NCBI GenBank assembly: GCA_902496945.1
Contig: CABVDE010000044.1
Coordinates: 1 to 15,739 of the forward strand
Direction: 5' to 3'
DNA length: 15,739 bases
Origin: an uncultured Collinsella sp.
GTDB taxonomy: Bacteria > Actinomycetota > Coriobacteriia > Coriobacteriales > Coriobacteriaceae
Position 1 is the stretch's first letter. The number at the start of each line of letters is the position of its first letter. Below, one piece after another: positions 1 through 8,315 of the stretch. The notes beneath the pieces are model-generated. The model was not told the origin of the DNA. It ran no database searches and was given only the letters and a program-made list of their open reading frames with translations. Made by a program: the position numbers and the translations under genes.

Positions 1-498
1 TCGCTGGGCCTCTACAGCGAAGCCGAGAAGCTCCGTGCGTTCGAGCTGCTTGACGAAGTGGGCCTGGGCGAGTTTGCCTATCGCCGCGCCGATCAGCTCT
101 CGGGCGGACAAAAGCAGCGCGTGGGTATCGCCCGCGCACTTATTCAAGATCCCCGCATCATTCTATGCGATGAACCTATCGCGAGCCTTGATCCCAAGAG
201 CAGCCGTGCTGTCATGGAGCATCTGCATCGCGTGACTCGTCAGCATGGCATCACCTGCATCGTCAATCTGCATCAGGTGGATATGGCACTTGAGTTTTCC
301 GATCGTATCGTGGGCCTGCGTGCGGGCGAGAAGGTATTCGAGGGCGCGCCTGCCGAGCTGACCCCCCAGATGATCGCGGTGATTTACGGCGATGGAGAAG
401 AGGGCTTCATTTCCGTTCCGGTGTCAGGGCCCCAAGCTGGCGCGACGCCTGCGTCTGTTGGCATGGCTTCCTCTGTTCCTTCTGGAGCCCTGCGATGA
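1..498 (+). CDS. phnC: Phosphonate ABC transporter ATP-binding protein PhnC (5' end missing)
   Basis: This is the C-terminal 165 residues of an ABC ATPase; the reading frame is open from base 1, so the Walker A region lies upstream of the window. Visible parts, numbered from the window edge, are the signature LSGGQKQR (33-40), Walker B ILCDEP (53-59), the D-loop SLD (62-64) and the switch histidine H91 in VNLHQVD. NLHQVD followed by DRIVGLRAG is typical of PhnC rather than of general ABC ATPases. The protein would energise phosphonate uptake at the inner face of the membrane, paired with the two permeases that follow. The last ~25 residues (after GFISV) are a Pro/Ala/Ser-rich tail beyond the usual family end. 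The stop overlaps the phnE1 start (ATGA), so translation is probably coupled. Confidence 0.93.
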   Translation, partial: SLGLYSEAEKLRAFELLDEVGLGEFAYRRADQLSGGQKQRVGIARALIQDPRIILCDEPIASLDPKSSRAVMEHLHRVTRQHGITCIVNLHQVDMALEFSDRIVGLRAGEKVFEGAPAELTPQMIAVIYGDGEEGFISVPVSGPQAGATPASVGMASSVPSGALR

Positions 499-1349
499 GC
501 GCGGGGGAGTGCAGTTCCGTGCCCGCCGCATCCTATGGCGACTTGGGTTCGGGAAAAGTTCTCGATCTGAGCTGGTTCAAGAAGCGCCAGCTGCGCACGT
601 TCGCGGCGCTCGTCGCCATCGTCCTTGTTGCCGAAGGGGCGTCACTCGTCAGCAACTTTAGCTTTGAGTATGCCTTGGGCTCGGTGCCGGCAGCCATCGT
701 GTGGATGCTTCAGAACTTCTGTCCCACGGCATCGTCGCTCGGCCAGCTGGGGATGATTGCCTCGCAGGTGGTTTCGACGGTGTTCGATTCCATCGCCGCC
801 ACGATGCTTGCAGCGCTTTTGGGCATCGTTTTTGCGGTACTGGGGTGTTCGAGCATTGGTGTCGAGAACGGTGTCGTGCGCGGCGTCATTCGCGTGTTCG
901 CCAATATCTTTCGCAATGTTCCCATGATCGCATGGGCGCTGCTTTTGCTTCTTTCGTTTAAACAAAACGAATTCACGGGTTTTCTTGCGCTCTTCTTGGC
1001 GACGTTCGGTCAGATCACTCGCTTTTTCCTCGATACGCTCGACGAGATTCCCAGCGGTCCCATCGAGGCGCTGCACAGCTGCGGAGCCAGCTTTTGGCAG
1101 ATCGTCTTTCAGGCGGGCCTGCCACTTGCTGTGGCAGAGCTCATGAGCTGGACACTCTATATGGTCGAGACCAATATTCGCGAGGCGACGCTGGTGGGTT
1201 TGCTTACCGGCACGGGCATTGGCTTTGCCTTCAACCTGTACTATGCCTCCTTCCGTTATGACTGTGCCGGATTGGTGATCCTTGTAACCATCGCCTTGGT
1301 GCTCGTGGTCGAAGCGATTTCCAATGCTGCAAGGAGGTCGATGATCTAG
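495..1349 (+). CDS. phnE1: Phosphonate ABC transporter permease PhnE (first copy)
   Basis: This 284-residue integral membrane protein is the permease subunit of the phosphonate importer. Hydrophobic segments lie near residues 33-55, 96-118, 138-155, 159-178 and 257-275. The EAA coupling loop, which docks onto the ATPase, reads EALHSCGASFWQIVFQAGLP (191-210). The first ~30 residues are a polar cytoplasmic lead. The ATG at 495 overlaps the phnC stop by four bases. A second permease gene follows directly, and the EAA loops of the two are nearly identical (GASFWQIVFQA), pointing to an old gene duplication that gives a heterodimeric channel. The assignment rests on the EAA loop, the membrane pattern and the operon context. 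Confidence 0.92.
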   Translation: MSAGECSSVPAASYGDLGSGKVLDLSWFKKRQLRTFAALVAIVLVAEGASLVSNFSFEYALGSVPAAIVWMLQNFCPTASSLGQLGMIASQVVSTVFDSIAATMLAALLGIVFAVLGCSSIGVENGVVRGVIRVFANIFRNVPMIAWALLLLLSFKQNEFTGFLALFLATFGQITRFFLDTLDEIPSGPIEALHSCGASFWQIVFQAGLPLAVAELMSWTLYMVETNIREATLVGLLTGTGIGFAFNLYYASFRYDCAGLVILVTIALVLVVEAISNAARRSMI

Positions 1350-2233
1350 TGGAGGCAATCGAATCGACTCCTGTCGCAGCCGCTGCAATCGAGCGCACTC
1401 ACGCCGGGCGGATTCGCCTTGTTTCCCGCCGGGGGCGCAACTATTCCGTCGTGCTCACCTTGGGCGTTCTGTGCGTCTTAACGGTCGTCGCTTTTGTGCG
1501 CATGGACTTTGGCACGGTGGACCTTGGCCGTGCACTCGCTCAAACCTGGTCTGATTTCTGTGCCATGATGTTCCAACCGGCGCTTGATCCGCCGTTGGGA
1601 GCTGCGCATTTTAGCTGGGCAAAGGTTGCCGAGAGCACGTTGGTCACCATTGCGGTTACCGTGCTGTGCACCATCATCTCGGCCATTGTCTCGTTTTTCC
1701 TGGCGCTGGCGGCATCCGAGAACCTCTCGAATCCGCTCGTTTCCAATGCGGTCAAAGGATTCGTTGCTATCATCCGAGCGATTCCAACGATTCTGTGGGT
1801 ACTCGTCTTAACGGTGGCCATCGGCCTTGGATCCGAGGCGGCGGTGCTGGGAATTTCCTTCCATTCCATCGCGTATCTTACCAAGGGCTACTCCGAGTCG
1901 ATTGAAGAAATCGATGCAGATGTAATCGAGGCACTCTCTGCGAGCGGTGCCAGCTTCTGGCAGATTGTGTTCCAGGCCATCTGTCCGGCTACCATCACGA
2001 AACAGCTCTCATGGACCTTCATTCGCTTCGAGATCAATTTTGCCAATGCGGTGGCTGTGGGCGCTTTTGCGGGCGCGGGCGGTATCGGCTTTCAGCTGTA
2101 TCAGGCAGGCAACTACTACTACAACCTGCACGAGGTGGGCGTGATTGTCTATGTGTGCCTAGCTGTGTCGTTTGCACTCGAGTTCATCTCGGTTCGCCTT
2201 CGTCGCCGTTACATCATCGACTCGGATAACTAA
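1349..2233 (+). CDS. phnE2: Phosphonate ABC transporter permease PhnE (second copy)
   Basis: This 294-residue permease is paralogous to the gene before it. It has hydrophobic segments near residues 33-50, 95-121, 137-160, 230-250 and 263-281, and an EAA loop EALSASGASFWQIVFQAICP (194-213). The start is a GTG at 1349 whose G is also the last base of the phnE1 stop. AAGGAGG at 1331-1337, inside the end of phnE1, is well placed to drive it. The two PhnE proteins probably form the heterodimeric membrane channel of the importer, with PhnC as ATPase. The binding protein PhnD is not in view and would be expected upstream of base 1. Confidence 0.92.
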   Translation: MEAIESTPVAAAAIERTHAGRIRLVSRRGRNYSVVLTLGVLCVLTVVAFVRMDFGTVDLGRALAQTWSDFCAMMFQPALDPPLGAAHFSWAKVAESTLVTIAVTVLCTIISAIVSFFLALAASENLSNPLVSNAVKGFVAIIRAIPTILWVLVLTVAIGLGSEAAVLGISFHSIAYLTKGYSESIEEIDADVIEALSASGASFWQIVFQAICPATITKQLSWTFIRFEINFANAVAVGAFAGAGGIGFQLYQAGNYYYNLHEVGVIVYVCLAVSFALEFISVRLRRRYIIDSDN

Positions 2234-2245
2234 GGAAAGATTTGC

Positions 2246-2707
2246 ATGCTAACAAGAAGAGAGAGGACCGAGGTCCTGGTTGAGAGCGGCCCTGCGCTTG
2301 CGCTCGAACTGGCGGGCCTGGTCGAGGCCGATACGCCTGCCGAAGACATTGTGCCGGCGCACCAGGGCCTTGTGATGTGTCAGGTGCGCGAGACGGCTCG
2401 CAACAGCCGCTTTTATCTGAGCGAGGTGCTTGTTACCGAGAGCCGCGTGCGCATTGGCGAGGCCGATGGCCTGGGCGTGCTTATGGGAACCGATGCCGCG
2501 CATGCTCGGGCGCTCGCGGTAATCGATGCCGCTTATGCGATGGACCCGGCGCCTGCCTACCTGGCGGAGCTTGAGCGTCGCATCGAAAAGGTGCAGGCCG
2601 CGGTGTCCGAGCACGTGGTTGCACAGGACGCTCGAACCTATGTATCGCGCGTCGAGTTTGACGAGATGTCCGGTCAAGACATGAGTGTTCAGACGGTGGT
2701 CAAATGA
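2246..2707 (+). CDS. phnG: C-P lyase complex subunit PhnG
   Basis: This 153-residue protein matches the PhnG family in length and in the conserved core QVRETARNSRFYLSEVLVTE, followed by a GxGxxMGTDAAHARALAVIDAA stretch. PhnG is a structural and functional partner of PhnH, PhnI and PhnJ in the cytoplasmic C-P lyase core. With PhnI and PhnH it takes part in replacing the adenine of ATP by a phosphonate, giving alpha-D-ribose 1-(alkylphosphonate) 5-triphosphate. The start is ATG 2246, with AAGGAAAG at 2232-2239 as ribosome binding site. Its stop overlaps the phnH start (ATGA). It stands first in the gene series phnGHIJK, as in most C-P lyase operons. Confidence 0.9.
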   Translation: MLTRRERTEVLVESGPALALELAGLVEADTPAEDIVPAHQGLVMCQVRETARNSRFYLSEVLVTESRVRIGEADGLGVLMGTDAAHARALAVIDAAYAMDPAPAYLAELERRIEKVQAAVSEHVVAQDARTYVSRVEFDEMSGQDMSVQTVVK

Positions 2708-3390
2708 GCGAGCAGAATGAGGTTTTCGATCGAGACCCGTCTCTTGATGAACGCGCCTTTGAGCTACAAGGGACGTTTCGCGCGGTCCTCGACTGTATGG
2801 CGCGTCCCGGCGAGGTTTGTCGTCTGGCCATCACGGATGCCTATGAGACCGAGGCGAAGCGCTGCGGCCTGTTTCCTTCGACGCTGATGCTGACCGACAT
2901 GCTGCTTGATAGCGGCACAACCTTCTGCATGGCATTGGGCTACGAGCGCGCCGCTCGGCAGATTGCGAGTCGGACGCATGTGACGCTTGCGGCGCTGGAT
3001 GTGGCTTCCTGCGCAATCGTTCCGGAGGCTTTTCGGGGCAATGACGCGGCGAGTGCGGTCGCTGAGCTTACGGCGGGAACCCTTGAGCAGCCGCATCGCG
3101 GTGCAACGGCCATTGTCGAGTGCTCCGTGCTTTTAGGCCTGGATGCACAGGGCGCACGCGTGGGCTCCGCTTCTCACGCATACGCCAAGAGCGCTTGGGA
3201 GCTCATGGGCCCTGGCATCGATGGCGCCACGCACTTCTCCTGCGATCGCGGTGATGTATTGCGTGCGCGCGTTGGGCGCCTGGACGAGTTCCCCTGCGGC
3301 ATCGACCTGATGTTTGTGGATGGATTTGGCCATATCGCCGCCGTTCCCCGTTCCAGCGCTTGCAGGGAGGTTGAATCATGGGATATGTAG
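2704..3390 (+). CDS. phnH: C-P lyase complex subunit PhnH
   Basis: This 228-residue protein, somewhat longer than the E. coli form (194), has the family hallmark near its N-terminus: FELQGTFRAVLDCMARPGEV (residues 19-38). PhnH has a fold related to PLP-dependent enzymes but no cofactor. It forms part of the PhnGHIJ core and is needed for coupling phosphonate to ATP. The ATG overlaps the phnG stop by four bases, and the gene runs 13 bases into phnI. A ribosome binding site for phnI (AGGGAGG, 3364-3370) lies within its last codons. The extra length is spread through the protein and includes the acidic N-terminal lead. Confidence 0.9.
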   Translation: MSEQNEVFDRDPSLDERAFELQGTFRAVLDCMARPGEVCRLAITDAYETEAKRCGLFPSTLMLTDMLLDSGTTFCMALGYERAARQIASRTHVTLAALDVASCAIVPEAFRGNDAASAVAELTAGTLEQPHRGATAIVECSVLLGLDAQGARVGSASHAYAKSAWELMGPGIDGATHFSCDRGDVLRARVGRLDEFPCGIDLMFVDGFGHIAAVPRSSACREVESWDM

Positions 3391-4544
3391 CCGTTTCCGG
3401 TGGCGAGCAGGCAATCGCCGCATCGCTTGAGCTGCTTGAGCGCGAGCGCGTTGCGGGTGGCCGCGCGCTCGATCCCGCACTCATCATCGAGGCCATGCCG
3501 CATGCGGTCGAGCAGGTGCAGTCTGAGGGTTCCGTTTGGGCTCCCGAGGTTGCTGCAATCGCACTCAGGCAGGCATCGGGCTCTATCGAGGAAGCTGTCT
3601 TTTTGGTGCGAGCCTACCGCTCCACGCTCGAACGTCTCTACACATCGCGCGTGATCGATACGGGCGAGATGCGCGTTTCGCGCCGCATCTCCGCGGCCTT
3701 CAAAGATATCGAGGGTGGACAGATCTTGGGTGCAACCCGCGATTACAGCCATCGCCTTATCAACTTCGATTTGAGTGAGGAGCAAGATGACGATGTCCGC
3801 GCTGCTCGCGCTGCGATCGACGAGCGCTTGGACGAAGCCTCCAAGGCTTTTTGCACTGTGGCCGAGGCGGTACCTCTCGATTGCGTTCCCAAGGTGTGCG
3901 ATAGTCTTCGTCAGATCGGCATGATTCACCCCTGTGCCGTTGACGATACCGATCCCATCGACATCACCAAGACCCCGCTTTCCACGCCGGCGCCCCGCAG
4001 CGTTATCCTGCAGGCCCTTTCGCGCGGACTTACCCAGGCGGTTGTCGCCATCGGATATGCTGCTATCCGCGGCTTTGGCATCTCCCATCCCACGGTGGGT
4101 GAACTGCGTCGCGGCAGTGTGCCGGTGACGATCGATGCTCCCGGTGTTGATCGCGCCCAGGCTTCTGCCGATGATGCGTATTATCTGGGTGCACTTCCGG
4201 TCTGTGAGGTCGAAAGCCTGATTGCCGACGACGAGGTTACCGAGACGGGCGAGCACGTGAACGCGCTCGACGTGGGCTACGGCCTCGTTACCGGCAGCGA
4301 CGAGAGCAAAGCTATCGCCATGAGCGTCCTCGATCATTCGCTGCGCGTCGACGACGTGCGCTATCCCACGCAGGACCAGGAGTTCGTGCTCTACCACATC
4401 GATGGCGTGGAGGCTACGGGTTTTATCAGCCATCTCAAGCTGCCGCACTACGTGACGTTCCAAAGCAAGCTCGATGCGGCTCTGCGTTCTATGAATCATG
4501 CCAAGGAGCAGGAGGGGGACGGTTCCTGTGCAGCGCAACTATAA
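3378..4544 (+). CDS. phnI: C-P lyase complex subunit PhnI, phosphonate ribosyl-triphosphate synthase nucleosidase
   Basis: This 388-residue PhnI (E. coli form 354) begins MGYVAVSGGEQAIAASLELLE, the standard PhnI N-terminus. Inside are RVSRRISAAFKDIEGGQILGATRDYSHRLINFDL and the C-terminal DQEFVLYHIDGVEATGFISHLKLPHYVTFQSKL, which is strongly conserved in the family. PhnI is the nucleosidase that, with PhnG and PhnH, attaches phosphonate to C1 of the ribose of ATP and releases adenine. The start is ATG 3378 with AGGGAGG at 3364-3370. The last ~17 codons overlap phnJ. The tail after ALRSMNHA is short and unconserved and contains the phnJ ribosome binding site. Confidence 0.94.
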   Translation: MGYVAVSGGEQAIAASLELLERERVAGGRALDPALIIEAMPHAVEQVQSEGSVWAPEVAAIALRQASGSIEEAVFLVRAYRSTLERLYTSRVIDTGEMRVSRRISAAFKDIEGGQILGATRDYSHRLINFDLSEEQDDDVRAARAAIDERLDEASKAFCTVAEAVPLDCVPKVCDSLRQIGMIHPCAVDDTDPIDITKTPLSTPAPRSVILQALSRGLTQAVVAIGYAAIRGFGISHPTVGELRRGSVPVTIDAPGVDRAQASADDAYYLGALPVCEVESLIADDEVTETGEHVNALDVGYGLVTGSDESKAIAMSVLDHSLRVDDVRYPTQDQEFVLYHIDGVEATGFISHLKLPHYVTFQSKLDAALRSMNHAKEQEGDGSCAAQL

Positions 4545-5376
4545 CTTCGCTTTTTTGGATGAGGGCTCCAAGCGCGAGATTCGTCGTGCGATTTTGAAAG
4601 CCGTTGCCATCCCCGGCTATCAGGTACCGTTTGCGAGCCGCGAGATGCCCATCGGCCGAGGTTGGGGCACGGGCGGCTTGCAGGTCACCTTGTCATGCAT
4701 AGGGCCTGACGACGTGCTCAAGGTGATCGACCAGGGTTCGGACGCGAGTGTCAACGCCGTGTCCATCAGGCGCCTCGTGCATGAGACCACGGGTGTCGAG
4801 ACCACCACGGCCACGGCGGACGCGACCCTTATCCAGAGTCGCCATCGCATTCCCGAGCTCCCGTTGCGCCGTGACCAGCTCATGGTGCTGCAGGTTCCTA
4901 TGCCAGAGCCCCTGCGTACCTACGAGGCGCGCGAGAGTGTGACACGCCGTCTGCATGCCGAGGCCGAATACACCGGTGCCTACCTGGAGCTCTTTGAGCA
5001 GATCGTGCGCTACGGCTCCACCACCACCGGCGCGGACCATCCCGTGATGGTGCAAGACCGCTACGTCATGGCACCGAGCCCCATTCCGCGTTTCGATAAT
5101 CCCAAGCTCAACGATGCCGAGAATCTCTTTTTGTTTGGAGCGGGGCGCGAGAAGAAGATCTACGCCGTGCCGCCGCATACCAAGGTCGAATCGCTCGCCT
5201 TCGAAGATTATCCCTTTGTGCGCGAGGATTTTGAGGGCAAGCGCTGCTGCATCTGCGGGGCGACGGGTGTCTATATGACTCAAACCATCGATCCCGTTAC
5301 GGGCAAGAAGGCATGGCAGTGCTCCGATACCGATTATTGCGCATGGCGTCTCGAGGAGGGCGGAAGCGATGAGTAA
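4528..5376 (+). CDS. phnJ: Carbon-phosphorus lyase PhnJ (radical SAM)
   Basis: This is the C-P bond-cleaving enzyme: a [4Fe-4S]/S-adenosylmethionine radical enzyme that converts ribose 1-alkylphosphonate 5-phosphate into the alkane (methane from methylphosphonate) and 5-phosphoribosyl 1,2-cyclic phosphate. With the GTG start at 4528 the protein has 282 residues (E. coli 281). Cluster ligands Cys240, Cys243 and Cys265 fit the C-x2-C-x21-C pattern. Cys271 in CSDTDYC is the thiyl-radical residue, and Gly30 in VAIPGYQVPF corresponds to the glycyl-radical Gly32 of E. coli. All key residues are present, so the enzyme should be active. The GTG has AGGAGGGGG (4509-4517) ahead of it and gives the family N-terminus QRNYNFAFLDE. 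The in-frame ATG at 4498 lacks a ribosome site and would add ten unrelated residues. Confidence 0.96.
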   Translation: MQRNYNFAFLDEGSKREIRRAILKAVAIPGYQVPFASREMPIGRGWGTGGLQVTLSCIGPDDVLKVIDQGSDASVNAVSIRRLVHETTGVETTTATADATLIQSRHRIPELPLRRDQLMVLQVPMPEPLRTYEARESVTRRLHAEAEYTGAYLELFEQIVRYGSTTTGADHPVMVQDRYVMAPSPIPRFDNPKLNDAENLFLFGAGREKKIYAVPPHTKVESLAFEDYPFVREDFEGKRCCICGATGVYMTQTIDPVTGKKAWQCSDTDYCAWRLEEGGSDE

Positions 5377-6253
5377 GGGAACGACGATGCTTCCCGCTAC
5401 GGTTCATCATGAATTTAAGGATGAAGCTCCGGTTTTGTCCGTTCGCCATTTGGCAAAGCGTTTTGGCGCCGGCTGCGACTACTGCCGCGACCCGCATGCT
5501 AAGCTCGAGCGCAATATCTGCCCCGTGTGCGGTACGGTGCATGCGGTGCGCGACATCTCGCTCGAGGTGCATCGCGGTGAGATTTTGGGCATTGTGGGCG
5601 AGTCCGGTTCGGGCAAGTCGACGCTCATGCAGTGCCTGTATTTCGATCAGGAGCCCACGGCGGGCGACATGCGCGTTGCTGCATACGATGGGGGCAAGGG
5701 CAACTGCTTCGACCTCTCTCGCCAGCAAAAGCGTCTTATTCGCGACGAGATCTTTGGCATGGTTTACCAAAACCCTTACCTGGGCCTGCGCATGAACTTC
5801 TCGAGCCTTTCCAATATCGCCGAGAAACAGATTGCCGCCGGTATTCGCGACGTTTCCTCCATGGTCGATCGTGGCCGCGAGTTGCTTGATCGCGTGAACA
5901 TCCCCTTGCGTCGCGAGCAGGACCCGCCGCGTGCATTCTCGGGCGGCATGCAGCAGCGCGTGCAGATTGCCAAGGCGCTTTCCAACCGTCCTCCGCTGTT
6001 GTTCTTGGATGAGGTCACTACCGGCCTGGACCTTTCGGTTCAGGCGCGCGTGCTCGACCTGATCTTGTCGCTGCGGAGTGACCTGGGGGTGTCGATGGTC
6101 GTGGTGAGCCATGACCTGGGCGTGATTCGCTTGCTTGCCGATCGCACCGTCGTCATGCTCGACGGGCGGGTTATCGAGCATGGCCTGACCGATCAGATCA
6201 TGCAGGACCCTCAACACGCCTATACCCAAGAACTCGTCTATTCGCTTCTTTAG
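5369..6253 (+). CDS. phnK: C-P lyase ATP-binding protein PhnK with N-terminal Cys4 insertion
   Basis: This ABC-family ATPase associates with the PhnGHIJ core; it is not a transporter subunit. It has Walker A GESGSGKST (77-85), signature FSGGMQQR (190-197), Walker B LLFLDE followed by VTTGLD (Val where Pro is usual), and HDLGVIRLLADR. At 294 residues it is about 40 longer than E. coli PhnK (252). Most of the excess is an insertion before the core, with paired cysteines C36-x2-C39 and C51-x2-C54, a likely zinc knuckle; I recall similar insertions in Gram-positive PhnK proteins but cannot check that here. The start at 5369 overlaps phnJ by eight bases and has GAGGAGGG (5353-5360). An alternative ATG at 5387 has AAGGGA (5375-5380). 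Confidence 0.92.
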   Translation: MSKGTTMLPATVHHEFKDEAPVLSVRHLAKRFGAGCDYCRDPHAKLERNICPVCGTVHAVRDISLEVHRGEILGIVGESGSGKSTLMQCLYFDQEPTAGDMRVAAYDGGKGNCFDLSRQQKRLIRDEIFGMVYQNPYLGLRMNFSSLSNIAEKQIAAGIRDVSSMVDRGRELLDRVNIPLRREQDPPRAFSGGMQQRVQIAKALSNRPPLLFLDEVTTGLDLSVQARVLDLILSLRSDLGVSMVVVSHDLGVIRLLADRTVVMLDGRVIEHGLTDQIMQDPQHAYTQELVYSLL

Positions 6254-6264
6254 GAGGCTCGCCG

Positions 6265-7572
6265 ATGTACGTCATCCGCAACGGAATCATTGTTCAGCCC
6301 GACCGCCTGCTCTTTGGCTACGAGCTTGTGGTTGAAGACGACAGGATTGCCGCGATTCAGCGCCAGGGCAAATTCGATGCGGCTGCCTCGGGCGCAGGTG
6401 TCATCGATGCCCATGGTGGCTATGTCACACCTGGTCTTGTGGATATCCATTCCGACTATATCGAGACCGTTATCTCGCCGCGTCCGACAGTGCTCATGGA
6501 CTTCTCGACGGCATTGTTCGAGGCCGAACGCGAGCTTATCGCCCATGGCATCACCACCATGTATCACTCGCTTTCGGCATATGCACAGGACATCATGGAC
6601 ACTAAGCCGGTTCGGCGCTGGGAGAACACCGAGAAGATCATGGCACTCATCGCCGGCTGCAAGCGCACCGAGGGGCGCAACGCGCACCTGATTCGCCATC
6701 GTTTGCACTTGCGTCTTGAGGTCGATAACGTCAATTTGGTCGAACAGGTTGAGGGACATCTGCGTTCGGGTGAGGTGGATGAGCTTTCGTTCATGGATCA
6801 CACCCCCGGTCAGGGCCAGTATCGCGATATCGAGATCTGGCGCAAGAGCGTTCGCAGCGATCATGAGTTGAGTGACGAAGAAGCGGCGCAGATCGTCGCC
6901 GCTCAGCAGGCTGCACCCAAGCTTTCCTTTGAGCAGCTCAAATTCCTTGCCGATGTTGCCCAGGAAAACGGTATCGCTCTGGCGAGCCATGACGATGATT
7001 CGGTCGAGCATCTGGACCTCATGCGTGAGCTTGGCTGCACGATCTCTGAGTTTCCGGTGAGCTTGGAGGTGGCGCGTGCTGCTCGTGAGCGCGGCATGTC
7101 GACCGTCATGGGAACGCCCAACATCTTGCTGGGAAAGAGCCACTCGGGCAACCTTTCGGCGCGCGAGGCGGTATCCAATGGCGTGGCGAGCGTGCTGTGC
7201 TCCGACTACTATCCCACGGCAATGCTGCAGAGCGCCTTTGCCCTGCACCATGATTTCAAGCTGCCGCTTGAAGAAGCGTTTGCCATGCTCACTATCAATC
7301 CGGCGCGCGCCGTGCGTGCCGACGATCAGATCGGTAGCCTGGAAGAGGGCAAGAAGGCCGATATCTTAGTCATTCGCGAGGTCGAAGAGGGCCAGCGCAC
7401 TTACCCCGTGATCACGGCGACGCTTGTGGACGGCCGTGTGGTTTCGCGCATGTGGTATCCAGCACTGCCGAGCATGTCTGCCCGCTTTGCCACTGACGCC
7501 GCGACGATCGCCGAGACCGCCGACCATGTGCCGACAGCCGTGGTGGATACAGATGGATCGGAGGACAAGTAA
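6265..7572 (+). CDS. phnM: Alpha-D-ribose 1-methylphosphonate 5-triphosphate diphosphatase PhnM
   Basis: This amidohydrolase-superfamily metalloenzyme removes pyrophosphate from the ribose triphosphate made by PhnGHI, giving the 5-phosphate substrate of PhnJ. The metal-site signature GLVDIHSDYIET is at residues 58-69 (H62, D64). Further conserved pieces are TTMYHSLSAY, the HxH in RHRLHLRLEV, SFMDHTPGQGQY, ALASHDDDS, GTPNILLGKSHSGN and SDYYP. It has 435 residues against 378 in E. coli; the extra is mostly a ~40-residue C-terminal tail after VVSRMWYP, not conserved in the family as I know it. The start ATG has AGGAGG at 6252-6257. The stop and the phnL start share one base (TAATG). The gene sits between phnK and phnL, unlike the K-L-M order in E. 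coli. Confidence 0.94.
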   Translation: MYVIRNGIIVQPDRLLFGYELVVEDDRIAAIQRQGKFDAAASGAGVIDAHGGYVTPGLVDIHSDYIETVISPRPTVLMDFSTALFEAERELIAHGITTMYHSLSAYAQDIMDTKPVRRWENTEKIMALIAGCKRTEGRNAHLIRHRLHLRLEVDNVNLVEQVEGHLRSGEVDELSFMDHTPGQGQYRDIEIWRKSVRSDHELSDEEAAQIVAAQQAAPKLSFEQLKFLADVAQENGIALASHDDDSVEHLDLMRELGCTISEFPVSLEVARAARERGMSTVMGTPNILLGKSHSGNLSAREAVSNGVASVLCSDYYPTAMLQSAFALHHDFKLPLEEAFAMLTINPARAVRADDQIGSLEEGKKADILVIREVEEGQRTYPVITATLVDGRVVSRMWYPALPSMSARFATDAATIAETADHVPTAVVDTDGSEDK

Positions 7573-8306
7573 TGGGCGATTCAATCGAATTCCTTCAGCC
7601 CGATGTACGTCCGCTCCTTGCGATCGAGGATCTTTCCAAGGGCTTTACCCTGCATGCTGCCGATCGTCGCGTGCGCGGCTGCGAGCACATTTCGCTGAGC
7701 GTGCTTCCGGGCGAGTTCGTGGGCGTTACCGGCCGTTCGGGCTCGGGTAAATCCACGATTCTCAAGTGCATCTATCGCACGAATCTGCCGGAAAGCGGCC
7801 ACATCGTTTACGATTCCGAGGCCTTTGGCCCGGTCGACCTTGCCACGCTCGATGAGCGTCGTGTGATCTATCTGCGCAACTACGAGATTGGATATGTCTC
7901 CCAGTTCCTCGATGCCGTGCCACGTACCACGGCCCGTGAAATCGTGCGCGCGAGTGCCACCGAGGCGTTTGCCGATGAAGATGCGATTGAGGAGGAGACG
8001 ACGCGCATGCTCGAGCATTTCGACTTCCCTAAGCCCCTGTGGGACCTGTATCCCAACACGTTCTCGGGTGGTGAGAAGCTCAGACTCAACATCGCGCGCG
8101 CTATGGTGCGTCGTCCACGTCTATTGCTGTTGGACGAGCCGACTGCCAGCCTCGATAACGCGAGCAAGGTCCGAGTCCGCGATTTGATTGAGCAACTCAA
8201 GGCCGGAGGTACTACGATGCTGGGCATCTTCCATGATTTGGAGTTTATGGAAGGCGTTTGCGATCGTGAGTACAACATGCAGACTGGTGGGTTTGTCCAG
8301 GCATAG
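7572..8306 (+). CDS. phnL: C-P lyase ATP-binding protein PhnL
   Basis: This 244-residue ABC-type ATPase (E. coli 226) is the second ATPase of the C-P lyase machinery and partner of PhnK. It has Walker A GRSGSGKST (54-62), a Q-loop region GYVSQFL, the signature FSGGEKLRLNIARA (from residue 164) and Walker B LLLLDEPTASLD with H-loop IFHD. VSQFLDAVPRTTAREIV and the LWDLYPNTFSGGE context are PhnL-like and separate it from LolD-type ATPases. The first ~14 residues form a poorly conserved lead. It starts on the last base of the phnM stop. AGGAGGGG at its 3' end (8305-8312) serves the next gene. Confidence 0.93.
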   Translation: MGDSIEFLQPDVRPLLAIEDLSKGFTLHAADRRVRGCEHISLSVLPGEFVGVTGRSGSGKSTILKCIYRTNLPESGHIVYDSEAFGPVDLATLDERRVIYLRNYEIGYVSQFLDAVPRTTAREIVRASATEAFADEDAIEEETTRMLEHFDFPKPLWDLYPNTFSGGEKLRLNIARAMVRRPRLLLLDEPTASLDNASKVRVRDLIEQLKAGGTTMLGIFHDLEFMEGVCDREYNMQTGGFVQA

Positions 8307-8315
8307 GAGGGGCGG

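Noticed and set aside
4498..4527. ATG 4498 as the start of phnJ
   Set aside because: No ribosome site precedes it, and the ten added residues do not match PhnJ proteins; GTG 4528 has a strong site and gives the family length.
3174..4538. Long minus-strand open frame (454 codons) opposite phnH/phnI
   Set aside because: It lies antisense to two well-identified genes, has no recognisable domains and no ribosome site, and arises from the GC-rich codon pattern.
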